From the NCBI GenBank assembly GCA_018714045.1, contig DVNX01000114.1, forward strand, positions 1 to 52,927: a stretch of 52,927 nt of DNA, read 5' to 3'. The notes beneath the pieces were generated by a model, which was not told the DNA's origin, made no database searches, and saw nothing but the letters and a program-made list of their open reading frames with translations. Both the position numbers and the translations under genes were made by a program. Position 1 is the stretch's first letter; each line of letters begins with the position of its first letter. Below, in pieces: positions 7,218 to 17,300 of the stretch. The stretch comes from Candidatus Ornithoclostridium faecavium (lineage in GTDB: Bacteria > Bacillota > Clostridia > Christensenellales > UBA3700).

Positions 7218-7997
7218 CGGACTATAGGTCACGTTTTCGGCTGATAAAATGGCAAAAACTATGGAATGGCACCCTGACGTGCGCTTGTCTATGACAAGTG
7301 GCGTCGCTTCGCTCCGCCAGACAAGCACACGCCTACATAGCTTTAGAGGGTCGCAGTACGGAAAAGCAGTAGCGAGCGGAGATGCCCGCTGAACCGCTTT
7401 GGGCATTTCTCCGCTTTTCGCCCTCTCGCTTAATTTCCGTTTCATTGTGTACCTTATTCCGAACTGCTTATTCGCAGAAAACGTGTTTTCTTGTCCCATG
7501 GCTTTTCTTTTCCTCCGAATTTGCCTTTTCGTTTGGCATTGTCCCATAATCCTCCCGAAAGTAAACGGCGTAAAATCCTTGTTCAGATGTTCTGACTATT
7601 CAAACATTAAGGCAAGGATTTTTCTTTTTTCCGTTGACTTTCGGATAGCGATTAAAATTTATCTTTACCTCAATTCGGCTTATGCTCCTTTCCTTGCCTG
7701 CCGAAAGGCAAATATATTTCTCGGAGGTAAAGAAAATGGAAACAAAAAGAAACTGTTACGATGCACGCTCTCTATTCCGTCGCTTCGCTCCTTACGAATC
7801 CCTCTTTATGGGGGAAAAGCAAAGCTTGGAAACTTTTTAAGACAAAGCTAAGAATATTTTATTTTTGAATCAGCAATCATTATTATGTTATTAAATTAAA
7901 CCTGCTTATTGTATAATATCATCCTGTTTAGAGAATGTAAGATCATTGTTTGACTTTTTTTACAAAATATTATACTCTGCTATTGAGAATATAAGAC
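7218..7997. other. Element-like non-coding stretch between the island and the MATE gene
   Basis: No convincing gene. A minus-strand start near 7547 follows GGGAGG and opens 111 codons, but the product has no recognisable domain. CGTCGCTTCGCTCC is present twice in direct orientation (7302-7315 and 7778-7791). Bases 7795-7805 (CGAATCCCTCT) repeat part of the tRNA-Ser T-arm in the same orientation. I read this as the decayed right edge of a mobile element, with low certainty. A possible MATE promoter (TTTGAC at 7949, TATACT at 7971) lies at its right end. Confidence 0.4.
7572..7623 (+). terminator. Hairpin with T run inside the non-coding stretch
   Basis: AAAATCCTTG (7572-7581) pairs with CAAGGATTTTT (7613-7623), with a nested ATGTT/AACAT pair and a T-rich tail on the plus strand. 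It is terminator-like, but no plus-strand gene precedes it. Confidence 0.5.
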
Positions 7998-9392
7998 ATG
8001 AACGATATTTCAAAGGATAATTTTCTGGAAGGCAAAATCCTTCCCCCGTTGATCAAATTTGCGATTCCCCTTATGATGTCGCTGTTCTTGCAGTCGCTTT
8101 ACGGTGCTGTAGACCTTGTTGTAGTGGGGCAATTCGGCTCGCCTGCGAGCATGTCGGCTGTTGCGACCGGCGGACAGCTTATGGTTGCGGTAACCTCTAT
8201 CGTAACGGGTCTTACCATGGGCATAACGATCCTTATCGGACAAGCTGTCGGGTCAGGAAAACCTGAGAACGCGAACTACGTAGTGTGTGCAATGGTCAAA
8301 CTGTTCAGCGTGATAGCTGTGGTGATCACTGCGGTGCTTGTCATCATCCCCACTCCGCTCGCAAAATTGCTCCAAGCGCCTGAAGAAGCACTTGAACAGA
8401 CTGCTCTTTATATACGCATTTGCGGTTGCGGAATGATTTTCATAACCGCATACAACGCGATAAGCGGAATATTCAGAGGTATAGGAAATTCAATAACGCC
8501 GTTTGTTTTCGTCCTTATTGCGTGCTGCATAAATATCGTGCTCGATCTTGTCTTTGTAGCCGTTCTGCATATGGACGCCGCGGGCGCAGCGCTGGCAACG
8601 ATAATCGCGCAGGCTTGCAGCGTGATATTTTCTTTGATATACGTAAAAAAGAAAAAGCTGCCCTTCCCCGTAACCAAAAAGGGCTTTTCTCAAAAAGGCA
8701 GCGTCAAGAATATCATAACCGTCGGCGCACCTATAGCTCTTCAGGATTTTCTGGTAAGCATTTCGTTTCTTATAATAACGGCTATCGTAAACAAACTGGG
8801 CGTAACACAGTCGGCAAGCATAGGCATTGCGGAAAAACTTTTCGTATTCCTGTCTATCGTGCCGATGTCTTTCCTGTCTGCTCTTTCCGCTTTTGTCGCG
8901 CAAAACGCAGGACACGGCAACCTCAAGCGCGCAAAGCAATCCCTCTTCTGTGCAAGCGCGGTATCTCTAAGCTTCGGTATAATAATGTTTTTGGTCACTT
9001 TCTTTGCGGGCGATATGCTGGCAAGAATATTCACTCAGGACAGCGCGGTCATTGCCTCTACCGCCGAGTATTTCAAGAGCTGTTCATTCGAATACATTAT
9101 AATCGCGGTATCTTTCTGTATGCTGGGATATTTCAACGGACTGAAAAAGACCACGTTCGTTATGGTGCAAGGCATTCTCACGGCTTTCCTGGTAAGAATC
9201 CCTCTTTCGTATTATTTCAGCTCTCTTGAAAATACGAATATGATGTTCATAGGCATAGCAGTACCTGCGTCAGCCGCGGTAAGTCTTGTAATGTGTATAA
9301 TCTATTACTTCATGATAAACAGAAAATCCAAACCAAAAACCGCTCTGCCTGACGGTAAAGAAGAAATCGCACAGAATACTCAGCAAGCATAA
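7998..9392 (+). CDS. MATE family efflux transporter (464 aa)
   Basis: Twelve hydrophobic segments are spread over the full length in two homologous halves. The entry LPPLIKFAIPLMMSLFLQSL and the GAVDLVVVGQFG motif of the first helices are characteristic of multidrug and toxic compound extrusion proteins (NorM/DinF group). It would export cationic compounds in exchange for Na+ or H+ across the cytoplasmic membrane. GC content is that of the rest of the contig, so this appears to be the first core gene after the island. A perfect hairpin ends it at 9412-9445. The substrate is unknown. Confidence 0.92.
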   Translation: MNDISKDNFLEGKILPPLIKFAIPLMMSLFLQSLYGAVDLVVVGQFGSPASMSAVATGGQLMVAVTSIVTGLTMGITILIGQAVGSGKPENANYVVCAMVKLFSVIAVVITAVLVIIPTPLAKLLQAPEEALEQTALYIRICGCGMIFITAYNAISGIFRGIGNSITPFVFVLIACCINIVLDLVFVAVLHMDAAGAALATIIAQACSVIFSLIYVKKKKLPFPVTKKGFSQKGSVKNIITVGAPIALQDFLVSISFLIITAIVNKLGVTQSASIGIAEKLFVFLSIVPMSFLSALSAFVAQNAGHGNLKRAKQSLFCASAVSLSFGIIMFLVTFFAGDMLARIFTQDSAVIASTAEYFKSCSFEYIIIAVSFCMLGYFNGLKKTTFVMVQGILTAFLVRIPLSYYFSSLENTNMMFIGIAVPASAAVSLVMCIIYYFMINRKSKPKTALPDGKEEIAQNTQQA

Positions 9393-9411
9393 AAAACGTT
9401 TTAAACAAATT

Positions 9412-9445
9412 GCAATAAAGCTCCGCGACTGCGGAGCTTTATTGC
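9412..9445. terminator. Terminator between MATE gene and kinase operon
   Basis: GCAATAAAGCTCCGC (9412-9426) and its perfect complement (9431-9445) form a 15-bp stem with a 4-base loop between two convergent genes. A T run is lacking, so termination may be imperfect. Confidence 0.75.
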
Positions 9446-9456
9446 GATCGTTTGCG

Positions 9457-11181
9457 TTACACTATCAGTCCCAGCATTCTGAGCGAAGAATAGTCCAGTA
9501 TGCATTTGCGCTCTTTTCCCGACGGAGTCATGAAAGTGACCTCGTATTCTTTGTGACCGTCATGTACGCAACGCGCTATCGAACTAACGCGTTTCGCTGC
9601 CATAGCCGACCTGTCGAAAGAGCCTGAATCGCCGTCCCACATTTTGTTTAACGCCCTTTCGCTGACGCCGCCGCGTGCTGCTGCGGGGAACTTTTCGACA
9701 GCGTAACCTCTTGAGATACACTCTTCGCGAGTGTTTACGTTAGACTCCCTTGCGAATACGATCCTGTACAATTTCTTTGCGGGGTTCATTCTCTCTACTT
9801 TTTTGCAACCAAGCCCGACAAGAGTGTCTCTGACAAAGACGATATCGTGTCCGTCCCACGGCGCGCATATATCGCATTCTCCTGCGATAACGCCGTCTTC
9901 AGGCAGCTCACGTTCGGTTTCTTCCGTCTCCGGAGCCTCAACGGCAGTTTCGTCCGCTGAAGCTGTTTCAGCATTTACGACCTCTCTTGTATCAGAAGTT
10001 TCCTCGTCAGATACAACTGCTTCGTCTTTTTCACGGGCGCACATCATAAGTATCAATTGCTCTTTCTTGCGCAGCACACTCATGCCGTTGCGCTTTATGA
10101 GCTTATAATATCTGTCACCCTTCGGATCCGATATCCTTTCTACCCTTACGAATCCGTAAAATTCGAGATTTTCCTTTATCAAATCGATATTGTCTTCTCT
10201 CCAGGGGTCGGTCAGCGGATAGCCGTCGTCGGGTCTGGTCATCACTCCCGCTCCGCCGCGCGCCTTTTCTTTAGGCGCTTCGGGTTCTTCGGTTTTCTTC
10301 TTCGGAGCCTCTCTCTTTTCTTCTGTCGTTCCCTTAGCGACCATACCCGCGATAACGTCGCAGACCTCTTGAGCCGACGGTCTGTCGGCGGGCTCGTAGC
10401 TGAGCATTTTCTCTATCGTCGACCGCAAAGGTTCTTTGATATCGTCTCCCAAAGAGATCTTCTCTCCGTCGCAGACAAGACTCCAAGCGCGCGTCTCATC
10501 CGCACCCGTATCGTATTTTTTGCCCGTATAATATTCGTAAAGCGTAAGCCCGAGAGAAAAGATATCTGCCTTTTCGCTCAGATAGCTTCTTAGTTCAGGA
10601 TCGTCGTCGCCCATATTCGCGACAGTCTCGGGCGCGCCGTAAAAATCGTCTCCGCACACGCTCTTAAGCGTATGCTTTTCGTCCGTGAAATAACTCGAAT
10701 CGAAATCGATAAGTCTCGCTTCTACCCTTCCGCCTTCTTTGACCATAAGAAGGTTGGAGGGTTTTATATCCGAATGTACGAGACCTTTGGAATGTATCAG
10801 CGCGACGGCGCGTGCAGCCGACAGCAAAGCTTCAGACTTTTCCTTTTCCGACAGAATAGATACTTCAGACACGGTCGCTACGTTTTCCACGCAAACGTTC
10901 ACCTCTATAAGATGACCATCGTGAACAAAAGTCTCCACCGTCTTTACCACCGTCGGGTCGTCTGCTTCCGCAAGCGCGGCATTGATGCGATCGCGCCTTC
11001 CGGTAAGACGGGAAAACTTTTCTTCCTGTATGGCTCTTATTTCGGGAGACGCAGTTTCTGACGGTTTCAGCGCGGCATTGTATCTCTTTATAAAATAGCG
11101 TTTCCCGTCCTTTCGTGCAAACGCTATTTCTCCGCCCGTTGAAAAAGTCCATTCGGAAAATTCGTAACCGTTAACATTCAT
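9457..11181 (-). CDS. Ser/Thr protein kinase with duplicated C-terminal module (574 aa)
   Basis: Residues 1-280 are a Hanks-type kinase: ATP-lysine K32 in YFIKRY, catalytic loop HSDIKPSN (136-143, HSD in place of HRD), metal loop DFD (159-161, in place of DFG), APE (183-185) and DIFSLGLTLYEYYTG. There is no transmembrane helix or PASTA domain, so it is cytosolic. After a Lys/Glu/Pro linker, residues 326-365 and 441-479 are two copies of one module (PW...I..(I/V)(R/K)(E/D).L...G...VER), separated by an acidic linker. It is the last gene of the vWA-PP2C-kinase triad. Kinase and PP2C presumably act on the same targets in opposite directions. Confidence 0.9.
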   Translation of the reverse strand: MNVNGYEFSEWTFSTGGEIAFARKDGKRYFIKRYNAALKPSETASPEIRAIQEEKFSRLTGRRDRINAALAEADDPTVVKTVETFVHDGHLIEVNVCVENVATVSEVSILSEKEKSEALLSAARAVALIHSKGLVHSDIKPSNLLMVKEGGRVEARLIDFDSSYFTDEKHTLKSVCGDDFYGAPETVANMGDDDPELRSYLSEKADIFSLGLTLYEYYTGKKYDTGADETRAWSLVCDGEKISLGDDIKEPLRSTIEKMLSYEPADRPSAQEVCDVIAGMVAKGTTEEKREAPKKKTEEPEAPKEKARGGAGVMTRPDDGYPLTDPWREDNIDLIKENLEFYGFVRVERISDPKGDRYYKLIKRNGMSVLRKKEQLILMMCAREKDEAVVSDEETSDTREVVNAETASADETAVEAPETEETERELPEDGVIAGECDICAPWDGHDIVFVRDTLVGLGCKKVERMNPAKKLYRIVFARESNVNTREECISRGYAVEKFPAAARGGVSERALNKMWDGDSGSFDRSAMAAKRVSSIARCVHDGHKEYEVTFMTPSGKERKCILDYSSLRMLGLIV

Positions 11182-11221
11182 ATCCGCAATCCTTTTGTAT
11201 CCTGCCGTATTTACGGCTTAT

Positions 11222-12796
11222 TCATTCCTTTATAAGCGAGTAATGATTTTTGTCGTATTCGTCCATTATCTTCTGCAGCTCTGTGCGGAGACGGTACGCT
11301 TTGCCGTAGACTTCTCTTACGCGCTGTTCGACCTTGGGAAGAAGTATATCGTTGACGTTTACGTTGAGCGATCTGCCGACGCCGACCCCTGCAATACTCT
11401 CGCAGACCAGTCTTGCGCCGTTTCTGAACCAGAAGTCTTTTACGTTTTTTTCGTCAGAAAGTCTGAATATCTCGCCGAAAGTTTTGAGCCCCGAAGGAAG
11501 TTCCCTCTTCTTGCAGTCGTCGAAATACCTCGCAGACATTTCTTCTGCCATCTCTTTTAAAGAAAGGTATCCGTCTTTCTTTGCGCGTACCGTGCAGAAA
11601 TCCGATACGCTGCTTTTTCTGCTTTCGGAAGGCAAGGCTTTCATCCCCTTGTCCTCAAGATATAACTTTTCAATCTCCTCCGAACGGTCGCAGTATATCC
11701 TTGTCAGCATATTTCTGTTTATCCTGCTTTCTTCGCCGCGCATATCCGCGTCCACGTACAGATATTTGTCCCAATCGGGATGCAGACCTTCAAGATACTT
11801 TATCCTCTTTGCCGCAACTTTAGCAAAGTCGTCGAAACCGCTGTATCCGAACATAGCCATTGCCATCGTATTGCTGTCGTCGTGAGAGCCGAGGTCGCCT
11901 GAATAATCGGCTTTTATCTTCTCTGCGCACGCTGCGAATTTCTCCTCGTCAGTCTCTCCTTCAGCGGCAGTTTCTGCGTATGCCTTGGCGAACGCGTCGA
12001 AAAGCACGGCTTCGAGATAAAGCGGCTTCTGCGTATAGATCGAATCGTATATGCCGTCCGAAGCCGCGAAAACGGCACACGGTTTTTTCAGACGGTATCT
12101 TCTGGGCTCTATAAACGGCTTCGCAAGCGGGGCGATCAGATTGTTCATCATCCTGCTTTCGTCGTTGTGGTCTACGGTAAGCGCTCTGAGCCCTTTTTCG
12201 TCCCAGCAGTACGCGCGCGAATCGCCCGCGTAGAGCACGAGAACGTCTACGTCGTCGGCATTTTCTTTATAAAGCACCACGCAGAGAGTGGACGGCAAAA
12301 AAAGCATGCCGTCAGGAACCTTGTTTTTATCCAGTCCGACAGCATCAGCGAGAGCAAGCTCTTTGTCTACGAGATAGTCTCTGAAAGCCTCGGCGAAACG
12401 TCTGTCGTCTTCTCCGTCGGACGACGCCGCGATCTCAGCGTCGAAGATCTTCGCTTCTTCAAAAGCGTATATGGTCGCCAGCGCAAGAAAACGCGAAGCG
12501 AAGTACGCGCTTTCGCCCGTCCTTCCCTCTTCAAACGTATCTTTGAAAGCCTCTTCAGCGTATCTTGCTACCGCTCCGTCTGCCGACGCGTCGGGAAATA
12601 CAGAAAGTATGGCTTTGACAGCCTTTTCCCTGTCGTAAAACGCGGGATCTGTCTCCTTGTGAACAAAGCCTCCCGAACCGCCCAACCCGTCCGCGACGAT
12701 CAGAAAATTGTCCGAAGCGTAAGGGTACGCGTCCTGCCCGACCGGCGCGTTGCGCCTGTTCCTTCTCTGAATATTTACCGTGAATTTCATATACAC
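11222..12796 (-). CDS. PP2C-family Ser/Thr phosphatase (524 aa)
   Basis: GQDAYPY (20-26) and VADGLGGSG (34-42) supply the metal-binding aspartates D22 and D36 of the PP2C fold. Later LVLYAGDSRAY and FAASDGIYD match further PP2C metal motifs. The catalytic domain occupies about residues 1-330. The remaining ~190 residues are helical and charged, with no domain I recognise. The GTG at 12796 is five bases after GGGAG; an ATG two codons later is the alternative. It lies 36 bases after the vWA gene and 40 before the kinase, so the three are one operon. It would dephosphorylate kinase targets. Confidence 0.85.
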   Translation of the reverse strand: MYMKFTVNIQRRNRRNAPVGQDAYPYASDNFLIVADGLGGSGGFVHKETDPAFYDREKAVKAILSVFPDASADGAVARYAEEAFKDTFEEGRTGESAYFASRFLALATIYAFEEAKIFDAEIAASSDGEDDRRFAEAFRDYLVDKELALADAVGLDKNKVPDGMLFLPSTLCVVLYKENADDVDVLVLYAGDSRAYCWDEKGLRALTVDHNDESRMMNNLIAPLAKPFIEPRRYRLKKPCAVFAASDGIYDSIYTQKPLYLEAVLFDAFAKAYAETAAEGETDEEKFAACAEKIKADYSGDLGSHDDSNTMAMAMFGYSGFDDFAKVAAKRIKYLEGLHPDWDKYLYVDADMRGEESRINRNMLTRIYCDRSEEIEKLYLEDKGMKALPSESRKSSVSDFCTVRAKKDGYLSLKEMAEEMSARYFDDCKKRELPSGLKTFGEIFRLSDEKNVKDFWFRNGARLVCESIAGVGVGRSLNVNVNDILLPKVEQRVREVYGKAYRLRTELQKIMDEYDKNHYSLIKE

Positions 12797-12832
12797 CCGA
12801 TCTCCCGACCGATACTCCCGTCGGGATATTTC

Positions 12833-13540
12833 TTACATCTGCGATCCGCCGATCGACTTGACGATCAGATTGACAACGTCGTCCATATTCACGTCTTCGA
12901 GACCCGTGCCGTCTTCTACCTTCTTAAACCAGCATCTTTCGAATGTTGAGGCTATCTGATTCCACGGCTCAACGTTGGGCGCCATTATTATCAGTCTGCC
13001 CGCCTCAGGATCGTAAGAGCTTGCACCGAAGGGCGCCGCTCCCATCCACATAGCGTTCAGCTCGTCGATATTCTGAGGCATATCCGCGGGATAACCCGCA
13101 GTCCTCTCCCTTTCGAGAAGGGGCAACGAGCTGGCGTCCGTAAATAAAACTATTATCTGACGTTTCTTAGCGCCTTCGAAAGTCCAGTCGCTCCTTATCG
13201 CCTCAACTAACGCTTCGAGTGCGTTTTCGGGTTCGTCTCCGCCGCCTGAAGCCCTGAGTCCGTTTACGTAATCTTCGAATTCCGTCTTCTGTTCGTCCAG
13301 CACGAAAAAGTCGGACTGTTTAAGAGCTTCTTCGCCGTCGCAGGCAAAGTCTCTGAAAGAAATGACTTTTACTCTGAGCAGATCTACCTGCTTACCCTGC
13401 AACTCCATTTCAAAATGGACTTTATCGTAAAAATCCACTGCATATTTTTTTACCGACCGGATTATCGGCGACATACTGCCTGTGGTGTCAATGCAGAATA
13501 CTATGTCTACACAATACTTTTTCAATCTTCTTAAATCCAT
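12833..13540 (-). CDS. von Willebrand factor A domain protein (235 aa), TerY-like
   Basis: Almost the entire protein is one vWA domain. The metal-ion-dependent adhesion site DTTGSMS spans residues 18-24, GGGDEPENALEAL carries the second metal ligand, and LFTDASS the third. There is no signal peptide, so it is cytosolic. TerY-like vWA proteins occur beside PP2C and Ser/Thr kinases in a known phosphorylation triad, exactly the order seen here. It probably scaffolds or is phosphorylated by the kinase. A strong promoter 100 bp upstream makes the triad separately expressible from the rest of the cluster. Confidence 0.85.
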   Translation of the reverse strand: MDLRRLKKYCVDIVFCIDTTGSMSPIIRSVKKYAVDFYDKVHFEMELQGKQVDLLRVKVISFRDFACDGEEALKQSDFFVLDEQKTEFEDYVNGLRASGGGDEPENALEALVEAIRSDWTFEGAKKRQIIVLFTDASSLPLLERERTAGYPADMPQNIDELNAMWMGAAPFGASSYDPEAGRLIIMAPNVEPWNQIASTFERCWFKKVEDGTGLEDVNMDDVVNLIVKSIGGSQM

Positions 13541-13641
13541 ATTTCCCTCCGGATATCAGTATTTTCTGTTTAATTCCTATATTGAACTCTTATCGCGTGC
13601 GATGCGTTTTTTAACCGTATCAAACGTCAATCTTAACAAAT

Positions 13642-13670
13642 ATTATAACATTACAGCCCTACGCTGTCAA
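13642..13670 (-). promoter_or_regulatory. Strong promoter of the vWA-PP2C-kinase triad
   Basis: Minus strand TTGACA (13670-13665), a 17-bp spacer and TATAAT (13647-13642), both perfect consensus. It gives a leader of about 95 bases before the vWA ATG at 13540. The rest of 13541-13847 shows no gene. Confidence 0.85.
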
Positions 13671-13847
13671 TATCACTTTACGTTGTGACGAAAAATAATT
13701 CCCTGTTTCATATCGGTACAAGATGCCTGTCAGACGTATCGTTCGTTTTTGCTCCTCTATTTACTTACGGTTATATTTTAACCGATTTGCGTCCGAAGGT
13801 CAAGATTTGCGACCGTATATTACTGTAAATTATAGGTAAAAACGGAT

Positions 13848-14336
13848 TTAGTAACATTCGTTTAAACAGAAAAACTTGTTTAAAATCGATTTAACGTCGT
13901 CAGCTTTTTCTATCATCTGCGATTCGTTTCCGTCATATAACATGTTAAAATAATAGAATTTATCTGTCGAAAAGATATCTTCCGTCTTCCGCCATTCCCG
14001 GCAATTCGGGGCAACGACGGCAATTGCGCCGGTGTACCCTTTAGCTGAAAATCCGCCTGCTTGCTCAAGCATATCGCGCGGTCTTTCTTTTTTCAGCATA
14101 AGGTACATATTCAGAAGGTTCTTTATACGGCGCGTTTGTAAACAGCAGTATCGCGCGGCGGTAAGCTTCTTTTCCGAAATGTTTTTTAGCCTTAATCAAC
14201 GCTTCGAGCGCGCTTTCGGGCGTGTCGCCGCCTCCGCGGACACGTATACCGTCAAGGTGTTCCTTGAGTTCGCCTTTTTCATTAGGCAATACGAAAGGGC
14301 GCGAAACGTAAGAGCATCTCTCTTTCCGCTTATCCC
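13848..14336 (-). pseudogene. Truncated, frameshifted vWA gene
   Basis: Two overlapping frames together match the C-terminal two thirds of the neighbouring vWA protein. The first frame reads VLPNEKGELKEHLDGIRVRG, then GGDTPESALEALI and ILLFTNAPYKEPSEYV. The second reads AIAVVAPNCREW and ends KSILNKFFCLNECY. The frame changes around 14085-14100 at a T6 run. The N-terminal part with the DxTGS metal site is missing: homology begins directly behind the stop codon of the protease fusion gene at 14337. A deletion has thus joined a vWA remnant to the protease gene. The frameshift alone could be a homopolymer error, but the lost N-terminus could not. Confidence 0.75.
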
Positions 14337-17300
14337 TTATTCCTTTACCGGCGGCGCTCCGAGTATTTTTTCCATTTGCTTCGAATCGAGACTGTTGTAT
14401 TCGAGAAGCGCCTGGATCAGCTTGTCCGCCTTTTCTCTGTTGTCTATGATGAACTTTACGGCGCGCGCGAGTTCTTTGTTCATAAGCGCGTTGACTTCTG
14501 CGTACAGATCTTTGTCGACCGCCTCACCGAAACATTCCGCTACGGCGAGTCTGTCGCCGTGCATGCCCCAGCTGCCGATCATCATCACGGCAAGTTCGGT
14601 CGCCTTTCTGAGGTCGGAAGAAGCACCGTTGGTCAATCCCGCTTCGTCGCCGTAATATACGAGTTCTGCCGCTCTGCCGCCGAGGGAGCAGCATATCCTG
14701 TCCAGAATATCGCTCTTTGAATCGACAAGTTCTTTATCGTCGTTGTCGTGCATCATATATCCGCCGTACGATCCGCGAGACACTATCGTCATATACGCGG
14801 GCATCTTGCCCGTCGCCCAGGATACCATAGCGTGTCCTGCCTCGTGGCGCGCGGTCCTGAGCACGGATTCTTTAGAATATTCCTTACTCTTTCCGTGTTC
14901 GTCCATATCCTGCGCTTCTTCGAGCATCGCGTCTGTTATCTCCTGCCCGTCGGCGCGCTCCACGAGCGAAACGACGATGTCTTTTATCCCCGAATGACTG
15001 TATCCGACAGTTTTTTTAGCAAGCATCGAAATGCCGCTTTCGAGCCCTTCGGGATCAACGCCCTTACCTTCGAGATAATGGCGTATGAGTTTTTCTCTGT
15101 CTTCCTTATCGGGCAGATCGACAAGTATCCTCTTATCGAAACGTCTTACGAACGCGGGATCGAGCACTTTCTCGCCGTCTTCTTCGGCTTTAATCCCGTA
15201 ATTGGTCGCGCATACGACTATAACGGGTCTGTTTTCGTTACTTCTGAAACCTTCCATCTCGGAAAGGAAAGTCGTAAGAAGCTCTTCAGCGTTGTGAGTG
15301 AATTCGGAGCCTGTCCTCTTTCTTGCGAAACCGTCCACCTCGTCGATAAAGATAATGGAAGGCGCGTATCTTCTTGCCGTTCTGAAAAGATCTCTTACGC
15401 TTTCAGGTCCCTCTCCTACGTATTTTTTATAGAATTCGGTAGCGTTTTTTTCGATAAACGTTACGTCCGTCTCGCCCGCAAGCGCTTTTGCGAGCATCGT
15501 CTTGCCGGTTCCGGGAGGTCCGTAAAGAAGTATGCCTTTGGGCGCCTTTTTGCCTGACGAAGTATACTGCTTCGGGTTTTTCAGATATTTCACGCATTCC
15601 GTCATCGCCTGTTTTACGTCTTCGGATCCTATTACGTCCGAGAACTTGACGTCGGGTCTGGACATATCCGCCAGAACGCTTCCCCTGTCTTCGGCTTTTA
15701 CTGAACGCTTTATCTCCAGCCTGCGCACGTTAATGCGCAGTTCTTTGCCGTCGTTTACTATCTCCTGCGCGCAGTTATACGTCAGGATATTGCTGGATCT
15801 GGTCAATTTGTAAAAATTGTTTCCGGTGATAGTCGCGTCTTTCACATAGGTAAGACCTGAAACGTTTTCCTCCGTTTCGCCGCTTCTGAAATGCACAACT
15901 CCTTTAGCTCCCCTTGCAAGGAAGGTATCGAAAGCTACGTCGTCATAACCTTTTTCTTCGTCGTTGAACAGATATATCGGTATTTCGGGATATTTTTCAA
16001 TTATAAAATCGAAAAGTCTCACTCCTTCGCTTTCCATATCCTCAAGATCGCTTGGCCTGTCCTGAGCGTCCTTTTCTTTCATAAACACGTCGAGGACGAT
16101 CGCGCTTATTTCATTGTCGAAAGCTTTTTTGGTAGCTTCCGCGGAATTACAGAATATAGCCTTTACGTCTTTTGCTTCGGCGCACGCTTTCTTGAGTTGC
16201 GCGTTATATTTTTTGTCGGTGGCGAACAGTACGGGGACTTTCTCGCTCACTTCGAAAAAGTTTTTCGCATCGCTCTTTTTATAATCGACGTTAAGCGTTA
16301 TCTCTTTCAGATTATCGACGTCCATCTTCCTGCGTGTGAGCTGACTTACCGCGTCGAAGAGTTCGCTTTCGATAAATCTGGTGACCTCGCCGACCATGGT
16401 ACGCGCGTCGCCGCTGCCGCCGACGGAATACATGATAAGCGAAGCAGTCTTATCGAAATCGCAGTTTATCTTAAGCCCCGTATTCTTTTCAGCTGTCGCG
16501 ATCTTGTTTTTCAGCTCTGAAAGAACTATCTCCTTAATCGCGTACGGCTCAAGACGGTTGAACATTACGACGGTGCCCTTAGCCCAGCGAGAGACAAGTT
16601 CCTGCGGGAAATAAGGCTTTCTCGTCATCGGGTTTTCGTCTGTAGCAAGCGCGGAAACTATCGCGCTTTTAGTTATCCCCGAAAGATTTGCCCCGTCTAC
16701 GTCATCGTACAGGTTTCTCGCGACGTTGGTCGTAAATATGAGTATCGCGTCTTTGAAAGACACGTTCTTTCGGTCGCCGTGGTCTCTTATCACGCCTGCG
16801 TCGAGTATCTGCAAAAACAGTTTGAGATTTTGCTGAGAGGCTTTTTCTATCTCGTCGAAAAGAACGATACATTTCGGGTTTTTCTTGACGAACTGGGTTA
16901 TCACGCCCGGCGTATTGTTGATCTCATAGCCGTTCACGCTCGCCCCGTATTCGCTGTATTCGCTCATATTGAATCTGGCGTATTCACGGTCTTTAAGAAA
17001 TTCAGCCGCGCACTCTGAAATAAACGTCTTTCCGCATCCCGGAGGTCCTGCAAACAGGAATGTCGCGAGAGGTCCTTTGTGATCCTTTTCCACAAGTACT
17101 TCCGCGCCGAAATATGCTCTGACGAAAGAGTCTATCGCATGCTGTTGTCCCTTTACCTTTTTCGCAAGCGCGGCTTTCAGATCAGCGATACGCCTTTGTA
17201 CGCCGCCGAAAGTCTCTTTTTCTTGCCCTTCTTTCTTCGCTAAGCCGGTGTTGCCTTTGCCGTTTCTCAGCTTTTCGCGAACCCATTCGTTCAGAGATCC

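Noticed and set aside
7212-7547. A 111-codon minus-strand frame with a Shine-Dalgarno-like GGGAGG
   Set aside because: The spacing to the first ATG is too short, no domain is recognisable, and the sequence overlaps the promoter of the C-protein gene at its end.
7399-7851. A 150-codon plus-strand frame
   Set aside because: It crosses a terminator-like hairpin, lacks a ribosome binding site and has no recognisable domain.
8420-9229. A 269-codon frame within the MATE gene, same strand, other frame
   Set aside because: Basic, low-complexity shadow translation of a clear transporter gene.
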